From IMG/VR virus record IMGVR_UViG_3300025806_000197, positions 1 through 25,788 of that record: a stretch of 25,788 nucleotides of DNA; one strand, 5' to 3'. This DNA comes from a virus. Positions 1 to 7,461 of this stretch are shown piece by piece. The stretch's first letter is position 1. Each line of letters opens with the position of its first letter. The notes beneath the pieces were generated by a model. That model ran no database searches. It was given only the letters and a program-made list of their open reading frames with translations, and was not told the DNA's origin. A program made the translations under genes and the position numbers.

Positions 1-1
1 C

Positions 2-2176
2 TCTATAAACGGTGATCTATCTTATTTGAACCTAGACTGGAAGCCTGTACCTATTATACCTAAGTTTGTTGATATTGTTACTAACGGTCTATCTGACCGT
101 ATGTTCAGTATAAAAGCTTATTCGCAAGATCAATACGGAGTTAGCAAGCGTACTGAGTACATGGACGCTATAGTCCGTGACATGAAGTCGAAGCAGTTTA
201 ACGACAACTCAAAGGCTTTATTTAATATAGATTTATCTGAGACTAACGCAGAGGAGCTTCCGGAGACCGAGGAGGAGCTTTCTCTCCATATGCAGCTAAA
301 CTATAAGCAAGCTGTGGAGATTGCCGAAGAGCAAGCTATAAACGTGCTTCTAGACGGTAATGACTACGACTTGATTAGACGTAGACTTGTTTACGATCTT
401 ACGGTGCTAGGACTTGGTTGTGTAAAAACTAGTTTTAACTGGAGTGAAGGTGTTACTATAGATTACGTTGACCCAGCTAATATAGTTTACTCTAGAACTG
501 AATCACCTTATTTCGAAGACGTATACTACGTAGGTGAAGTAAAGACTATACCCATTAACGAGCTTGCCAGAGAGTTTGAGCATCTCACGCTTGACGATCT
601 AGAGAAAATCCAAAGCTCTGCGTCTAAAAGGTACGGCAATAGAACCTACAGGACAGAGGTCAACGATATAAACAAGGTTCAGGTTTTGTATTTTAACTAC
701 AAGACCTTTATGAACAATGTTTACAAGGTTAAAGAAACTTCTACTGGCGGCTATAAAGCCATAGAAAAACCTGACACTTTTAATCCACCAGAAGATAAAG
801 AAGGTGGTTACTCAAAGCTACAGCGGTCAGTTGAGTGCGTGTATGAAGGTGTTATGATTCTAGGTACTGACATCCTACTAAAGTGGGAGCGGGCAGAAAA
901 CATGATGCGTTCTAAGAGCGACTTCAATAAGGTAAAAATGAATTACTCTATTGTAGCGCCTAGAATGTACAACGGAAGAATTGAATCTATAGTTAGCAGA
1001 ATCACTGGTTTTGCTGACACGATACAATTAACGCATTTAAAACTACAGCAGGTTTTATCACGCATGGTACCCGATGGGGTTTACCTTGACGCTGATGGAC
1101 TTGCTGAAATTGACTTAGGCAACGGAACAAACTACAACCCGCAGGAAGCGCTTAATATGTTCTTCCAAACAGGCTCTGTTATAGGTAGGTCTTTCACTGG
1201 CGATGGGGATGCTAATCCAGGTAAGATACCTATTCAGCAGATATCTAACGGCGCTGGTCAAAACAAGATAGGAAGTCTAATACAGACTTATAACTACTAT
1301 CTTCAAATGATAAGAGATGTAACTGGCCTTAACGAGGCTAGAGATGGCAGTTCACCCGATCCAAAGTCTTTAGTTGGGGTTCAAAAGCTAGCAGCGGCTA
1401 ATTCAAACGTAGCTACTAGGCACATCTTAGATTCATCGATGTACTTGACGACTGAAGTGGCTAACGCTTTGTCTTTGCGGATTTCAGATATATTAGAGTA
1501 TTCGCCAACAGCTGACGCGTTTGTTCAGGCGCTTGGCGCTCACAACGTAGCGACGCTGAAGGAGATGTCAGAGCTTTACCTTTACGACTTTGGTATCTTT
1601 ATAGAACTAGAGCCTGACGAAGAAGAGAAGCAGATGCTAGAGAATAACATCCAAACAGCACTAGCCCAACAGTTGATAGATCTTGACGATGCTATTGACA
1701 TACGAACTGTTAGGAACGTTAAGCTTGCTAATCAGCTACTAAAGATAAAGCGAAAGAAGAAGCAAGAGCGCGATCAGCAGATTAGACAGCAAGACATGGA
1801 AGCGCAAGCGCAGGCTAACTCACAAGCTCAGCAACAGGCGTCTCAAGTTGAAATGCAGAAGAACCAGGCTAAGTCGCAGGCTGATATGGGCCTAGAGCAA
1901 ATGAAGTCAGAGGCTAAGCTTGTTTACCTACAGAAAGAAGTTGAGTTAAAAAAGCAGTTAATGGCTTATGAATTTGAGCTTAATCAAAAACTTCGCGGGC
2001 AAGAAAGGCAAGACGCGAAAGGTATGGAGCAGCTTAAAGAAGACGGTAAAGACAGAAGGGAGGTAATGAAGCAAACAAATTCACCAAAACCCGCTAAAAA
2101 GTTTGAGTCTTCAGGTAATGATATACTCGGTGGTGGAATCGGTTTAGATGACTTCACCCCGCAAATAGGAAGTTAA
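2..2176 (+). CDS. Portal protein, 5'-partial
   Basis: Portal proteins form the dodecameric ring at the DNA-packaging vertex of the head. The reading frame is open to the left edge of the window (codons from base 2 read SINGDLSYL before NLDWKPVP), so the true start lies upstream. The TTG at base 26 should not be taken as the start. The N-terminal WKPVPIIPKFVDIVTNG segment and the R-x-F-x-I-K-A that follows match the N-terminal pattern I associate with crAss-like and related marine podovirus portals. The central region contains an RDVTGLNEARDGSSP stretch, a typical portal helix and loop. The last ~140 residues are very rich in Gln, Lys and Glu and look like a long coiled coil ending in a flexible GGG-containing tail. 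Visible length is 725 codons, normal for this portal type. The next gene starts 17 nt downstream. The assignment rests on recognised motifs, the long podoviral length and the position just before the scaffold and capsid genes. No terminase is visible; it probably lies upstream. Confidence 0.85.
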   Translation, partial: SINGDLSYLNLDWKPVPIIPKFVDIVTNGLSDRMFSIKAYSQDQYGVSKRTEYMDAIVRDMKSKQFNDNSKALFNIDLSETNAEELPETEEELSLHMQLNYKQAVEIAEEQAINVLLDGNDYDLIRRRLVYDLTVLGLGCVKTSFNWSEGVTIDYVDPANIVYSRTESPYFEDVYYVGEVKTIPINELAREFEHLTLDDLEKIQSSASKRYGNRTYRTEVNDINKVQVLYFNYKTFMNNVYKVKETSTGGYKAIEKPDTFNPPEDKEGGYSKLQRSVECVYEGVMILGTDILLKWERAENMMRSKSDFNKVKMNYSIVAPRMYNGRIESIVSRITGFADTIQLTHLKLQQVLSRMVPDGVYLDADGLAEIDLGNGTNYNPQEALNMFFQTGSVIGRSFTGDGDANPGKIPIQQISNGAGQNKIGSLIQTYNYYLQMIRDVTGLNEARDGSSPDPKSLVGVQKLAAANSNVATRHILDSSMYLTTEVANALSLRISDILEYSPTADAFVQALGAHNVATLKEMSELYLYDFGIFIELEPDEEEKQMLENNIQTALAQQLIDLDDAIDIRTVRNVKLANQLLKIKRKKKQERDQQIRQQDMEAQAQANSQAQQQASQVEMQKNQAKSQADMGLEQMKSEAKLVYLQKEVELKKQLMAYEFELNQKLRGQERQDAKGMEQLKEDGKDRREVMKQTNSPKPAKKFESSGNDILGGGIGLDDFTPQIGS

Positions 2177-2193
2177 TTATATAATATTTTATC

Positions 2194-3354
2194 ATGAGTA
2201 AAAAAAAGAAAGAAAAGGTTGAAGAACCAGAAGTTCAAGAAAAGGTAGTTGAGCAGAAAGAAGAGAACGTTATTGACCTGGGTAAGTTTGCAACAAAAGA
2301 CGACCCTAGCGTTGTTAAAGTAGATTTATCTGCACCACCACCGACAGACAACGTAAAGGAAGAAGTTGTAGAGGAACAGGTGGTAGCTGAAGAAGCTCAG
2401 CCAGAAGCAGTTGACGAAAACCAAACATCTCTAATCGAAGAGATTACTGAGGTTGAGCAGCAGCAGGCGGACGAGCTTGGCGAAGAAGCCGTTGAGGCTA
2501 TCCAGGCATCAGAAGAGTCAGGCGCTGTAATTCCAGAAAAGATTCAGAAGCTACTGGATTTCATGGATGACACAGGTGGTGATCTAGAGGACTACGTTAG
2601 ATTAAACAAAAACGTAGACGAGCTAGATTCTAAAGACGTACTTCAAGACTACTATAAAGCCACAAAACCTCATCTGTCTAGCGACGAGATTGATTTTCTT
2701 ATGGAAGACAAGTTTTCGTTTGACGAAGATATAGAAGATGAGACACAGATAAAAAGAAAAAAATTAGCCTTGAAAGAGCAAGTTGCCGAGGCTAAGACCT
2801 ATTTAGACGGGCAAAAGTCTAAATATTACGAAGAGATCAAAGCTGGAAGCAAACTAACACAAGAACAGCAGAAGGCTATAGATTTCTTCAACAGATACAG
2901 TAAAGAGACGGAGCAATCAAACAAAACAGCAGAGTTAAATAAAACTAGGTTTGACAAGAAGACCAATGAGGTTTTCAACGACGAGTTCAAAGGTTTTGAA
3001 TACAATGTCGGTGACAAACGATTTAGATTTAACGTTAAAGATGCGGGGCAAGTTAAAGAGAACCAGAGCGATATAGGCAACTTCATTAAAAAGTTTTTAA
3101 ACGAAGACAAGTCTATTAATGATGCTAAAGGTTATCACAAAGGCTTGTATACCGCTATGAACGCTGATGCTGTTGCTCAGCACTTTTATGAACAAGGCAA
3201 AACAGACGCGTTGAAAGACAGCGTGGCTAAAGCCAAGAATATCAACACAACAGCTAGATCCTCTCATGGAGAAGGCCAGACTGGAGGTATAAAAATGAGA
3301 GTGCTAGGCGATGATTCCGCCTCTTTTAAGTTCAAGATTAAAAACAAAAAATAA
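2194..3354 (+). CDS. Acidic scaffold-like head protein
   Basis: This is a 386-aa, strongly acidic protein lying between the portal and capsid genes, the usual place for a head scaffolding protein. It begins with a lysine cluster (MSKKKKEK), followed by about 110 residues dominated by Glu, Val and Gln that are probably disordered or helical. The middle (about 120-290) is charged and predicted helical. The C-terminus is basic and short (FKFKIKNKK). Scaffolding proteins typically have this design: acidic helical body with a small basic C-terminal capsid-binding tail. No catalytic motif is visible and I see no protease domain. The start ATG has an AT-only leader and no Shine-Dalgarno sequence. 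The N-terminal tail resembles that of the 280-aa protein at 4872. It could instead be a portal-associated or packaged internal protein. The scaffold call is an inference from position and composition. Confidence 0.5.
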   Translation: MSKKKKEKVEEPEVQEKVVEQKEENVIDLGKFATKDDPSVVKVDLSAPPPTDNVKEEVVEEQVVAEEAQPEAVDENQTSLIEEITEVEQQQADELGEEAVEAIQASEESGAVIPEKIQKLLDFMDDTGGDLEDYVRLNKNVDELDSKDVLQDYYKATKPHLSSDEIDFLMEDKFSFDEDIEDETQIKRKKLALKEQVAEAKTYLDGQKSKYYEEIKAGSKLTQEQQKAIDFFNRYSKETEQSNKTAELNKTRFDKKTNEVFNDEFKGFEYNVGDKRFRFNVKDAGQVKENQSDIGNFIKKFLNEDKSINDAKGYHKGLYTAMNADAVAQHFYEQGKTDALKDSVAKAKNINTTARSSHGEGQTGGIKMRVLGDDSASFKFKIKNKK

Positions 3355-3372
3355 ATTTAAAATTAAGAAAAA

Positions 3373-4797
3373 ATGGCAATTACTGCAAGAACGTCGTTTC
3401 AAGCTGCACCAATACAGCAAGTAACGTCGGACAATTATTTAGACATCCAAACAAATGGATGGGCACAGCAATACCTTCCAGATCTAATGGAGAAGGAGGC
3501 TGAAGTATACGGAAAGCGTACTATTGCTGGTTTCCTAGGACAAGTTGGAGCTGAAGAGGCTATGTCAGCTGATCAAGTTATTTGGTCAGAGCAAGGTAGA
3601 TTACACCTTTCGTACAAAGCGGACTGTTTAGACGCTTCTGCTAGTACGATTAATATTACTCACGACATCGACGGTGTAGCTCAAACTACTACTCACGGTA
3701 TCCGTGTTGGTGATCAGGTGTTAATTGCAGGTGGAGGTCAAACTGTTACTGCTTTAGTAACTGTAGCTGCTGCTGGTAACCAAACTATCACTGCGCTACC
3801 TTACGGTGGAGCTCACTTAAGTGACGTTGGTTTCGCAGATACAGACAATGATCTTCGTGTTCTAGTGTTTGGTTCTGAGAATTCAAAAGGAACTGAGTAC
3901 AGTGGAGCTAGATCTGTTAAGCCTTCTTTCACTACTTTCACTAACAAGCCAATTATCCTTAAGGATCAATACGAAGTATCAGGTTCTGATGCTGCGCAAG
4001 TTGGCTGGGTTGAAGTTTCAGGTGAAGATGGACAGAACGGTTACATGTGGTACCTAAAAGCTGAAGGTGAGACACGCTCTCGATTCACTGATTACTTAGA
4101 GATGAGTATGATTGAGTCTGAGAAAGCTGCTGACGCTTCTACTATCTTGGGTGGTGCTAACGGACTAGTTGGTACACAAGGTTTATTTGCTGCTATTAAA
4201 GACCGTGGTCACCAGTCTTCTGGTGTTACTGGTGTTAATGCTGCTACTGACCTAGCTGAGTTTGATGCTATCCTAGCTGAGTTCGATAAGAACGGTGCTA
4301 TCGAAGAGAACATGATGTTTGTTAATCGCGCAACAGCTTTAGCTCTTGACGATATGCTAGCTTCTATGAATTCTTACGGTGCTGGAGGTACTTCTTACGG
4401 GGTATTCGAGAACGATGAGGATATGGCTTTAAACCTAGGATTCTCTGGATTCCGTCGCGGATCTTACGATTTCTACAAGTCAGACTGGAAGTACCTAAAC
4501 GATCTGGCTACACGTGGAGGCATCAATGCTAACGCTACTGCCGGTGAGGACATCAGAGGTGTAATCATCCCTGCTGGTACTTCTTCTGTATATGACGAGC
4601 AAATGGGTAAGAACCTTAAGCGTCCTTTCCTACACGTTCGTTACAGAGCATCTAACACTGAGTCTCGCAAGATGAAGACTTGGATCACTGGTTCAGTTGG
4701 AGCTGTTACGTCTACTCTAGACGCAATGACTGTAAACTTCTTGTCAGAGAGATGTTTAGTAACTCAAGGTGCTAACAACTTCATGTTGTTGAACTAA
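3373..4797 (+). CDS. Major capsid protein (HK97-type fold expected)
   Basis: This 474-aa protein should be the main shell subunit. Its N-terminal region (NGWAQQYLPDLMEKEAEVYG, then a Q-V-I-W-S-E-Q-G-R-L segment near residues 67-78) matches the pattern I know from crAss-like and marine podovirus capsid proteins. Residues ~85-165 are rich in Gly, Thr, Val and Ala and look like an inserted beta domain. The C-terminal half has alternating beta segments and ends with SERCLVTQGANNFMLLN. Position after the portal and scaffold-like genes supports the call. Codon use is unlike its neighbours: I count 23 Ile codons of which only one is ATA, while ATA dominates nearby genes. This is the mark of a very highly expressed protein. 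The leader (AATTAAGAAAAA before ATG) is A-rich with no Shine-Dalgarno sequence. A strong terminator follows directly. An HK97-type fold is expected for the family but is not provable from the sequence alone. Confidence 0.85.
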   Translation: MAITARTSFQAAPIQQVTSDNYLDIQTNGWAQQYLPDLMEKEAEVYGKRTIAGFLGQVGAEEAMSADQVIWSEQGRLHLSYKADCLDASASTINITHDIDGVAQTTTHGIRVGDQVLIAGGGQTVTALVTVAAAGNQTITALPYGGAHLSDVGFADTDNDLRVLVFGSENSKGTEYSGARSVKPSFTTFTNKPIILKDQYEVSGSDAAQVGWVEVSGEDGQNGYMWYLKAEGETRSRFTDYLEMSMIESEKAADASTILGGANGLVGTQGLFAAIKDRGHQSSGVTGVNAATDLAEFDAILAEFDKNGAIEENMMFVNRATALALDDMLASMNSYGAGGTSYGVFENDEDMALNLGFSGFRRGSYDFYKSDWKYLNDLATRGGINANATAGEDIRGVIIPAGTSSVYDEQMGKNLKRPFLHVRYRASNTESRKMKTWITGSVGAVTSTLDAMTVNFLSERCLVTQGANNFMLLN

Positions 4798-4814
4798 GAT
4801 AAGTATATTTGGTG

Positions 4815-4844
4815 AAACTACCTCTCCTTCGGGAGGGGTAGTTT
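4815..4844 (+). terminator. UUCG-loop terminator after the capsid gene
   Basis: A 13-bp inverted repeat (4815-4827 with 4832-4844, one G-T wobble, otherwise perfect) closes on a TTCG tetraloop. It is followed by TTATATTAATTTTTTATT. It starts 18 nt after the capsid stop codon. An A-rich left arm and T-rich right arm give the usual intrinsic-terminator shape on the + strand. The U-tract is interrupted, so some read-through into the next gene is plausible. Confidence 0.9.
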
Positions 4845-4871
4845 TATATTAATTTTTTATTATATTATATT

Positions 4872-5714
4872 ATGGCTAAAAAGCAAACAAAAAAAGTAGA
4901 GGTCGAAGAACCCTACGTAGAAGAAACGGTTGTACTAGAAGCTCCAAAACCGGAGCCTAAACCAATCGCGAGAAAAGAATTACCTAAGAAAGACACTTGG
5001 GAAATTAAAGACAGAACTTACGTTCTTAGATATAACAAAAGCCCTTTAAGTAGATCAATAAAATCTGCTGGAGTATACTACTTCGATGAGGAAAAGGGTT
5101 ATGAAAGAGAACTAAAGTACTGCGAAAACCAAAGAACTTGTTTCGTAGATGAAATGCAAGGTGATCAAAGGTTATCACATATTATATTCCGCAATGGAGT
5201 TTTGATGGTGCCTAAAAATAAAGTGACATTGCAAAAGCTTTTGTCTTTGTATCACCCAAATCGCAAAAACATATACGAAGAACTTAAGCCTCAAGTTAGA
5301 GCCGCTCAAGAGATTGATTGGTTAGAAATGGAGGTTGAAGCCCTAAACGCAGCCATGAACCTAGACATTGACATGGCAGAAGCTGTTATGAGAGTAGAGA
5401 TTGGTTCTAAGGTATCTCAGATGAGTTCTAAGGAGCTTAAGCGTGATTTACTATTATACGCTAAGAGAAACCCTAGTTTGTTCTTAGAATTAGTCAATGA
5501 CGACAACGTGGTACTTAGGAACTTTGGTATCAAAGCTACAGAGATGGGAATCATTAAACTATCCTCTGATCAAAGAACGTTCTCGTGGGGAACTAACGAC
5601 AGAAAGTTAATGACTGTTCCTTTTGACGAACACCCGTATTCAGCTTTAGCCGCTTGGTTTAAGACTGACGAGGGAATGGAGATTTACTCCAACATAGAGA
5701 AACGATTAAATTAA
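4872..5714 (+). CDS. Conserved phage structural protein, head-tail region
   Basis: This 280-aa protein has no function I can name. Residues 1-35 are a lysine-, glutamate- and proline-rich tail (MAKKQTKK, then PKPEPKP), probably disordered. A beta-rich domain follows (about 42-120), then a mostly helical domain (about 120-230). The C-terminus has a W-G-T-N-D-R-K-L motif and then VPFDEHPYSALAAWFKTDEG. I recognise that C-terminal pattern from proteins encoded beside the capsid gene in uncultured marine phages. The gene is isolated: a strong terminator lies before it and a UUCG hairpin after it, with a 74-nt AT-rich spacer upstream. Its expression level may therefore be set apart from the capsid gene and from the adaptor genes. 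Reasonable roles are head decoration, head completion or connector stabilisation. I see no enzyme motif and no membrane segment. The start ATG has a T/A-only leader. Confidence 0.6.
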   Translation: MAKKQTKKVEVEEPYVEETVVLEAPKPEPKPIARKELPKKDTWEIKDRTYVLRYNKSPLSRSIKSAGVYYFDEEKGYERELKYCENQRTCFVDEMQGDQRLSHIIFRNGVLMVPKNKVTLQKLLSLYHPNRKNIYEELKPQVRAAQEIDWLEMEVEALNAAMNLDIDMAEAVMRVEIGSKVSQMSSKELKRDLLLYAKRNPSLFLELVNDDNVVLRNFGIKATEMGIIKLSSDQRTFSWGTNDRKLMTVPFDEHPYSALAAWFKTDEGMEIYSNIEKRLN

Positions 5715-5731
5715 TAATCATATACGGTGAT

Positions 5732-5755
5732 GCGACTGCCCTTCGGGGTAGTCGC
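5732..5755 (+). terminator. Second UUCG hairpin, weak terminator or RNA-processing hairpin
   Basis: A 10-bp stem (5732-5741 with 5746-5755, one G-T pair) closes on TTCG, 17 nt after the stop codon of the 280-aa gene. It is GC-rich and clearly not random. No T-run follows on the + strand (the next bases are TAAACCATAAAAAAAG). It may therefore act as a weak terminator, a 3'-end stabiliser or a processing site. The A-run downstream also serves as leader for the next gene. Confidence 0.65.
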
Positions 5756-5775
5756 TAAACCATAAAAAAAGAATT

Positions 5776-6531
5776 ATGGCAATAAGTGTAGATACTATAT
5801 ATCAAAGGGTTTTAGCTCTTGCTAACAAAGAGCAGAGAGGCTATATAACCCCGCAGGAGTACAACTTATTGGCCAACCACGCCCAAATGGCAATATTTGA
5901 ATCTTACTTTTACGATAAGAATCAAAGAAATAGAATAGAGGACGCTAGGTCTATAGAGGTAGACGAAACAGATATAAGTGAGTTGCTAGATAAAAAGCTC
6001 GCTCCTTTTCAGTCTTATGAAGCAACTGTCGACAACGCCGGGCACACATTCCCAAGCATAATAGCAGTTGATAGCGTTAACTACGATGTCTTCCAAACAG
6101 GTGTGGTTTTACTTGGTGATGAGCCCTGTCAAAAAGTGTCTATGTTTGAGGCGCAGCGGTTTAAGAAGTCTACAAGGCATATGGCAGTTACTGACAACCA
6201 GGCGCCGTTCTATACCGATAACAGGGTTAGTGGTAGAGACATAGTCGTTTACGCTGGCGGAATCGATGGTTCTGACGATAACGAGGAAACCGCTGGGGTC
6301 ACTGTTGAATGCTTTAGAGTGCCTAAAACAGTAGCATGGGGATACGTTGTCGTAAACGGTAAAGCACTTTACAACAGCGCGACATCCGTAAACTTTGAAT
6401 TGCATAGATCTGAAGAGGATACACTCACGAATAAAATACTAGAGCTTGCCGGTATTATAATGAACAAAGTAGGCCTTGCTCAGACGGTTAGTCAATACAG
6501 CGCTGCTGAAACAACTTCACAAAAATCATAA
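5776..6531 (+). CDS. Head-tail adaptor or ring-type structural protein
   Basis: This 251-aa protein begins with a helical segment (VDTIYQRVLALANKEQRGYI, then TPQEYNLLANHAQMAIFE). I recognise this pattern from structural proteins encoded after the capsid gene in crAss-like and related marine phages. The remainder (about 90-230) is beta-rich, with mixed polar loops and no catalytic motif. Proteins in this slot commonly form a ring below the portal, linking it to the tail; the exact ring is not determinable here. Twelve of 14 Ile codons are ATA, typical of this phage apart from its capsid gene. The leader is CATAAAAAAAGAATT, A-rich and without a Shine-Dalgarno sequence. Only 3 nt separate it from the 307-aa gene, so the two are almost certainly co-transcribed and their products may contact each other. 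Structural role is well supported; the ring assignment is inference. Confidence 0.6.
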   Translation: MAISVDTIYQRVLALANKEQRGYITPQEYNLLANHAQMAIFESYFYDKNQRNRIEDARSIEVDETDISELLDKKLAPFQSYEATVDNAGHTFPSIIAVDSVNYDVFQTGVVLLGDEPCQKVSMFEAQRFKKSTRHMAVTDNQAPFYTDNRVSGRDIVVYAGGIDGSDDNEETAGVTVECFRVPKTVAWGYVVVNGKALYNSATSVNFELHRSEEDTLTNKILELAGIIMNKVGLAQTVSQYSAAETTSQKS

Positions 6532-6534
6532 ACA

Positions 6535-7458
6535 ATGGGTATAATTAAACAAGCCCCACTAGCGTACTACAATACGGGTGGAGATCACGGGGATTATAGG
6601 TATATACCATTGAATGAGATTATAGATTCTTTTAATGCTACTTACGTAGGCAAAGACAAGCTGTGTGAGAACGTAACAAACAACGACATTACATTCCACG
6701 CTTTAAGAGCATTGCAAGAGCTAAGCTACGATACGATTAGATCGACAAAGGATTGGGAGGTTGAAGTACCAGCAACACTCGTGCTCGTGATGCCGTTAGA
6801 TTATGTTAACTATATAAAACTTGGCTGGAGTGACAGTAGCGGCATTGAAAGAATTATATATCCTACTAGTAAAACGTCTAATCCTTTAAACGTTGACACG
6901 AATACTCATGCGTTGGTTCAAGACTGGGGTGGTTGGACCACAGAAGGCACAAACACTGACTTGGATGGATCTGAAGCATCAGACACAAATGCCAACTTCC
7001 AAACTATAACACCTTCTGACGTAGCTTCTTTAGACTATGATGAAGTTGACGACGTGTACGGTAACTTAACAGGCGCTAGGTTTGGTTTAGACCCTCAGCA
7101 CTCGCAGGTTAACGGGTCTTTCTTTATAGATGAGACAGCTGGCAAGTTTCACTTTAGCTCTAACTTAAGCGGTAAGACACTGGTGTTAAAATACTTGAGT
7201 GATGGCGTATCATCTACTTCTAACGGAGGCATTGATCTTACTACTTCATACGTTCCTAAACTAGCTGAGGAAGCTATATACAAGCATATACTGTACGGTG
7301 TTTTGCTTGCTAGGAAAGACACGCCAGCAGGTACGCTTGCTTACTTGAAGAAAGAAAGGTTTGCTGAAACTAGAAAAGCTAAACTAAGGCTTTCGAATAT
7401 AAAACTTGAAGAGCTTACGCAAGTATTAAGAGGTAGTTCAAAAATAATTAAGCACTAA
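6535..7458 (+). CDS. Head-tail connector or tail-tube-type structural protein
   Basis: This 307-aa protein has an N-terminal motif, LNEIIDSFNATYVGKDKL, then a helix with ALRALQELSYDTIRSTKDWE and a VMPLDYVNYIKLGW strand. I recall this arrangement from a family encoded beside tail genes in uncultured marine phages, where it is usually called structural or connector-like. The middle (about 110-230) is a Gly/Asp/Thr-rich beta region. The C-terminal 75 residues are helical and charged (AEEAIYKHILYGVLLARKD and following). No enzyme motif is visible. The spacing of 3 nt on both sides ties it to the 251-aa adaptor gene and to the giant tail gene in one operon. Most likely it is a ring or nozzle component joining head and tail. 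An alternative is a T7 gp11-type tail adaptor. The start ATG follows ATAAACA, and the GTG/TTG alternatives upstream would overlap the previous gene. Confidence 0.6.
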   Translation: MGIIKQAPLAYYNTGGDHGDYRYIPLNEIIDSFNATYVGKDKLCENVTNNDITFHALRALQELSYDTIRSTKDWEVEVPATLVLVMPLDYVNYIKLGWSDSSGIERIIYPTSKTSNPLNVDTNTHALVQDWGGWTTEGTNTDLDGSEASDTNANFQTITPSDVASLDYDEVDDVYGNLTGARFGLDPQHSQVNGSFFIDETAGKFHFSSNLSGKTLVLKYLSDGVSSTSNGGIDLTTSYVPKLAEEAIYKHILYGVLLARKDTPAGTLAYLKKERFAETRKAKLRLSNIKLEELTQVLRGSSKIIKH

Positions 7459-7461
7459 AGA

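Noticed and set aside
26-28. TTG as the start of the portal gene
   Set aside because: The frame is open to the window edge and the residues before it continue the portal pattern.
3869-4057. A 62-codon + strand open frame inside the capsid gene
   Set aside because: It is an out-of-frame shadow with a Leu/Ser-repetitive product arising from the biased codons of the capsid gene.
4804-4811. TATATTTG, matching the Bacteroidota -7 promoter element TAnnTTTG
   Set aside because: Transcription from it would begin inside the terminator stem, and no TTTG/TTG lies at the usual 17-23 nt distance upstream.
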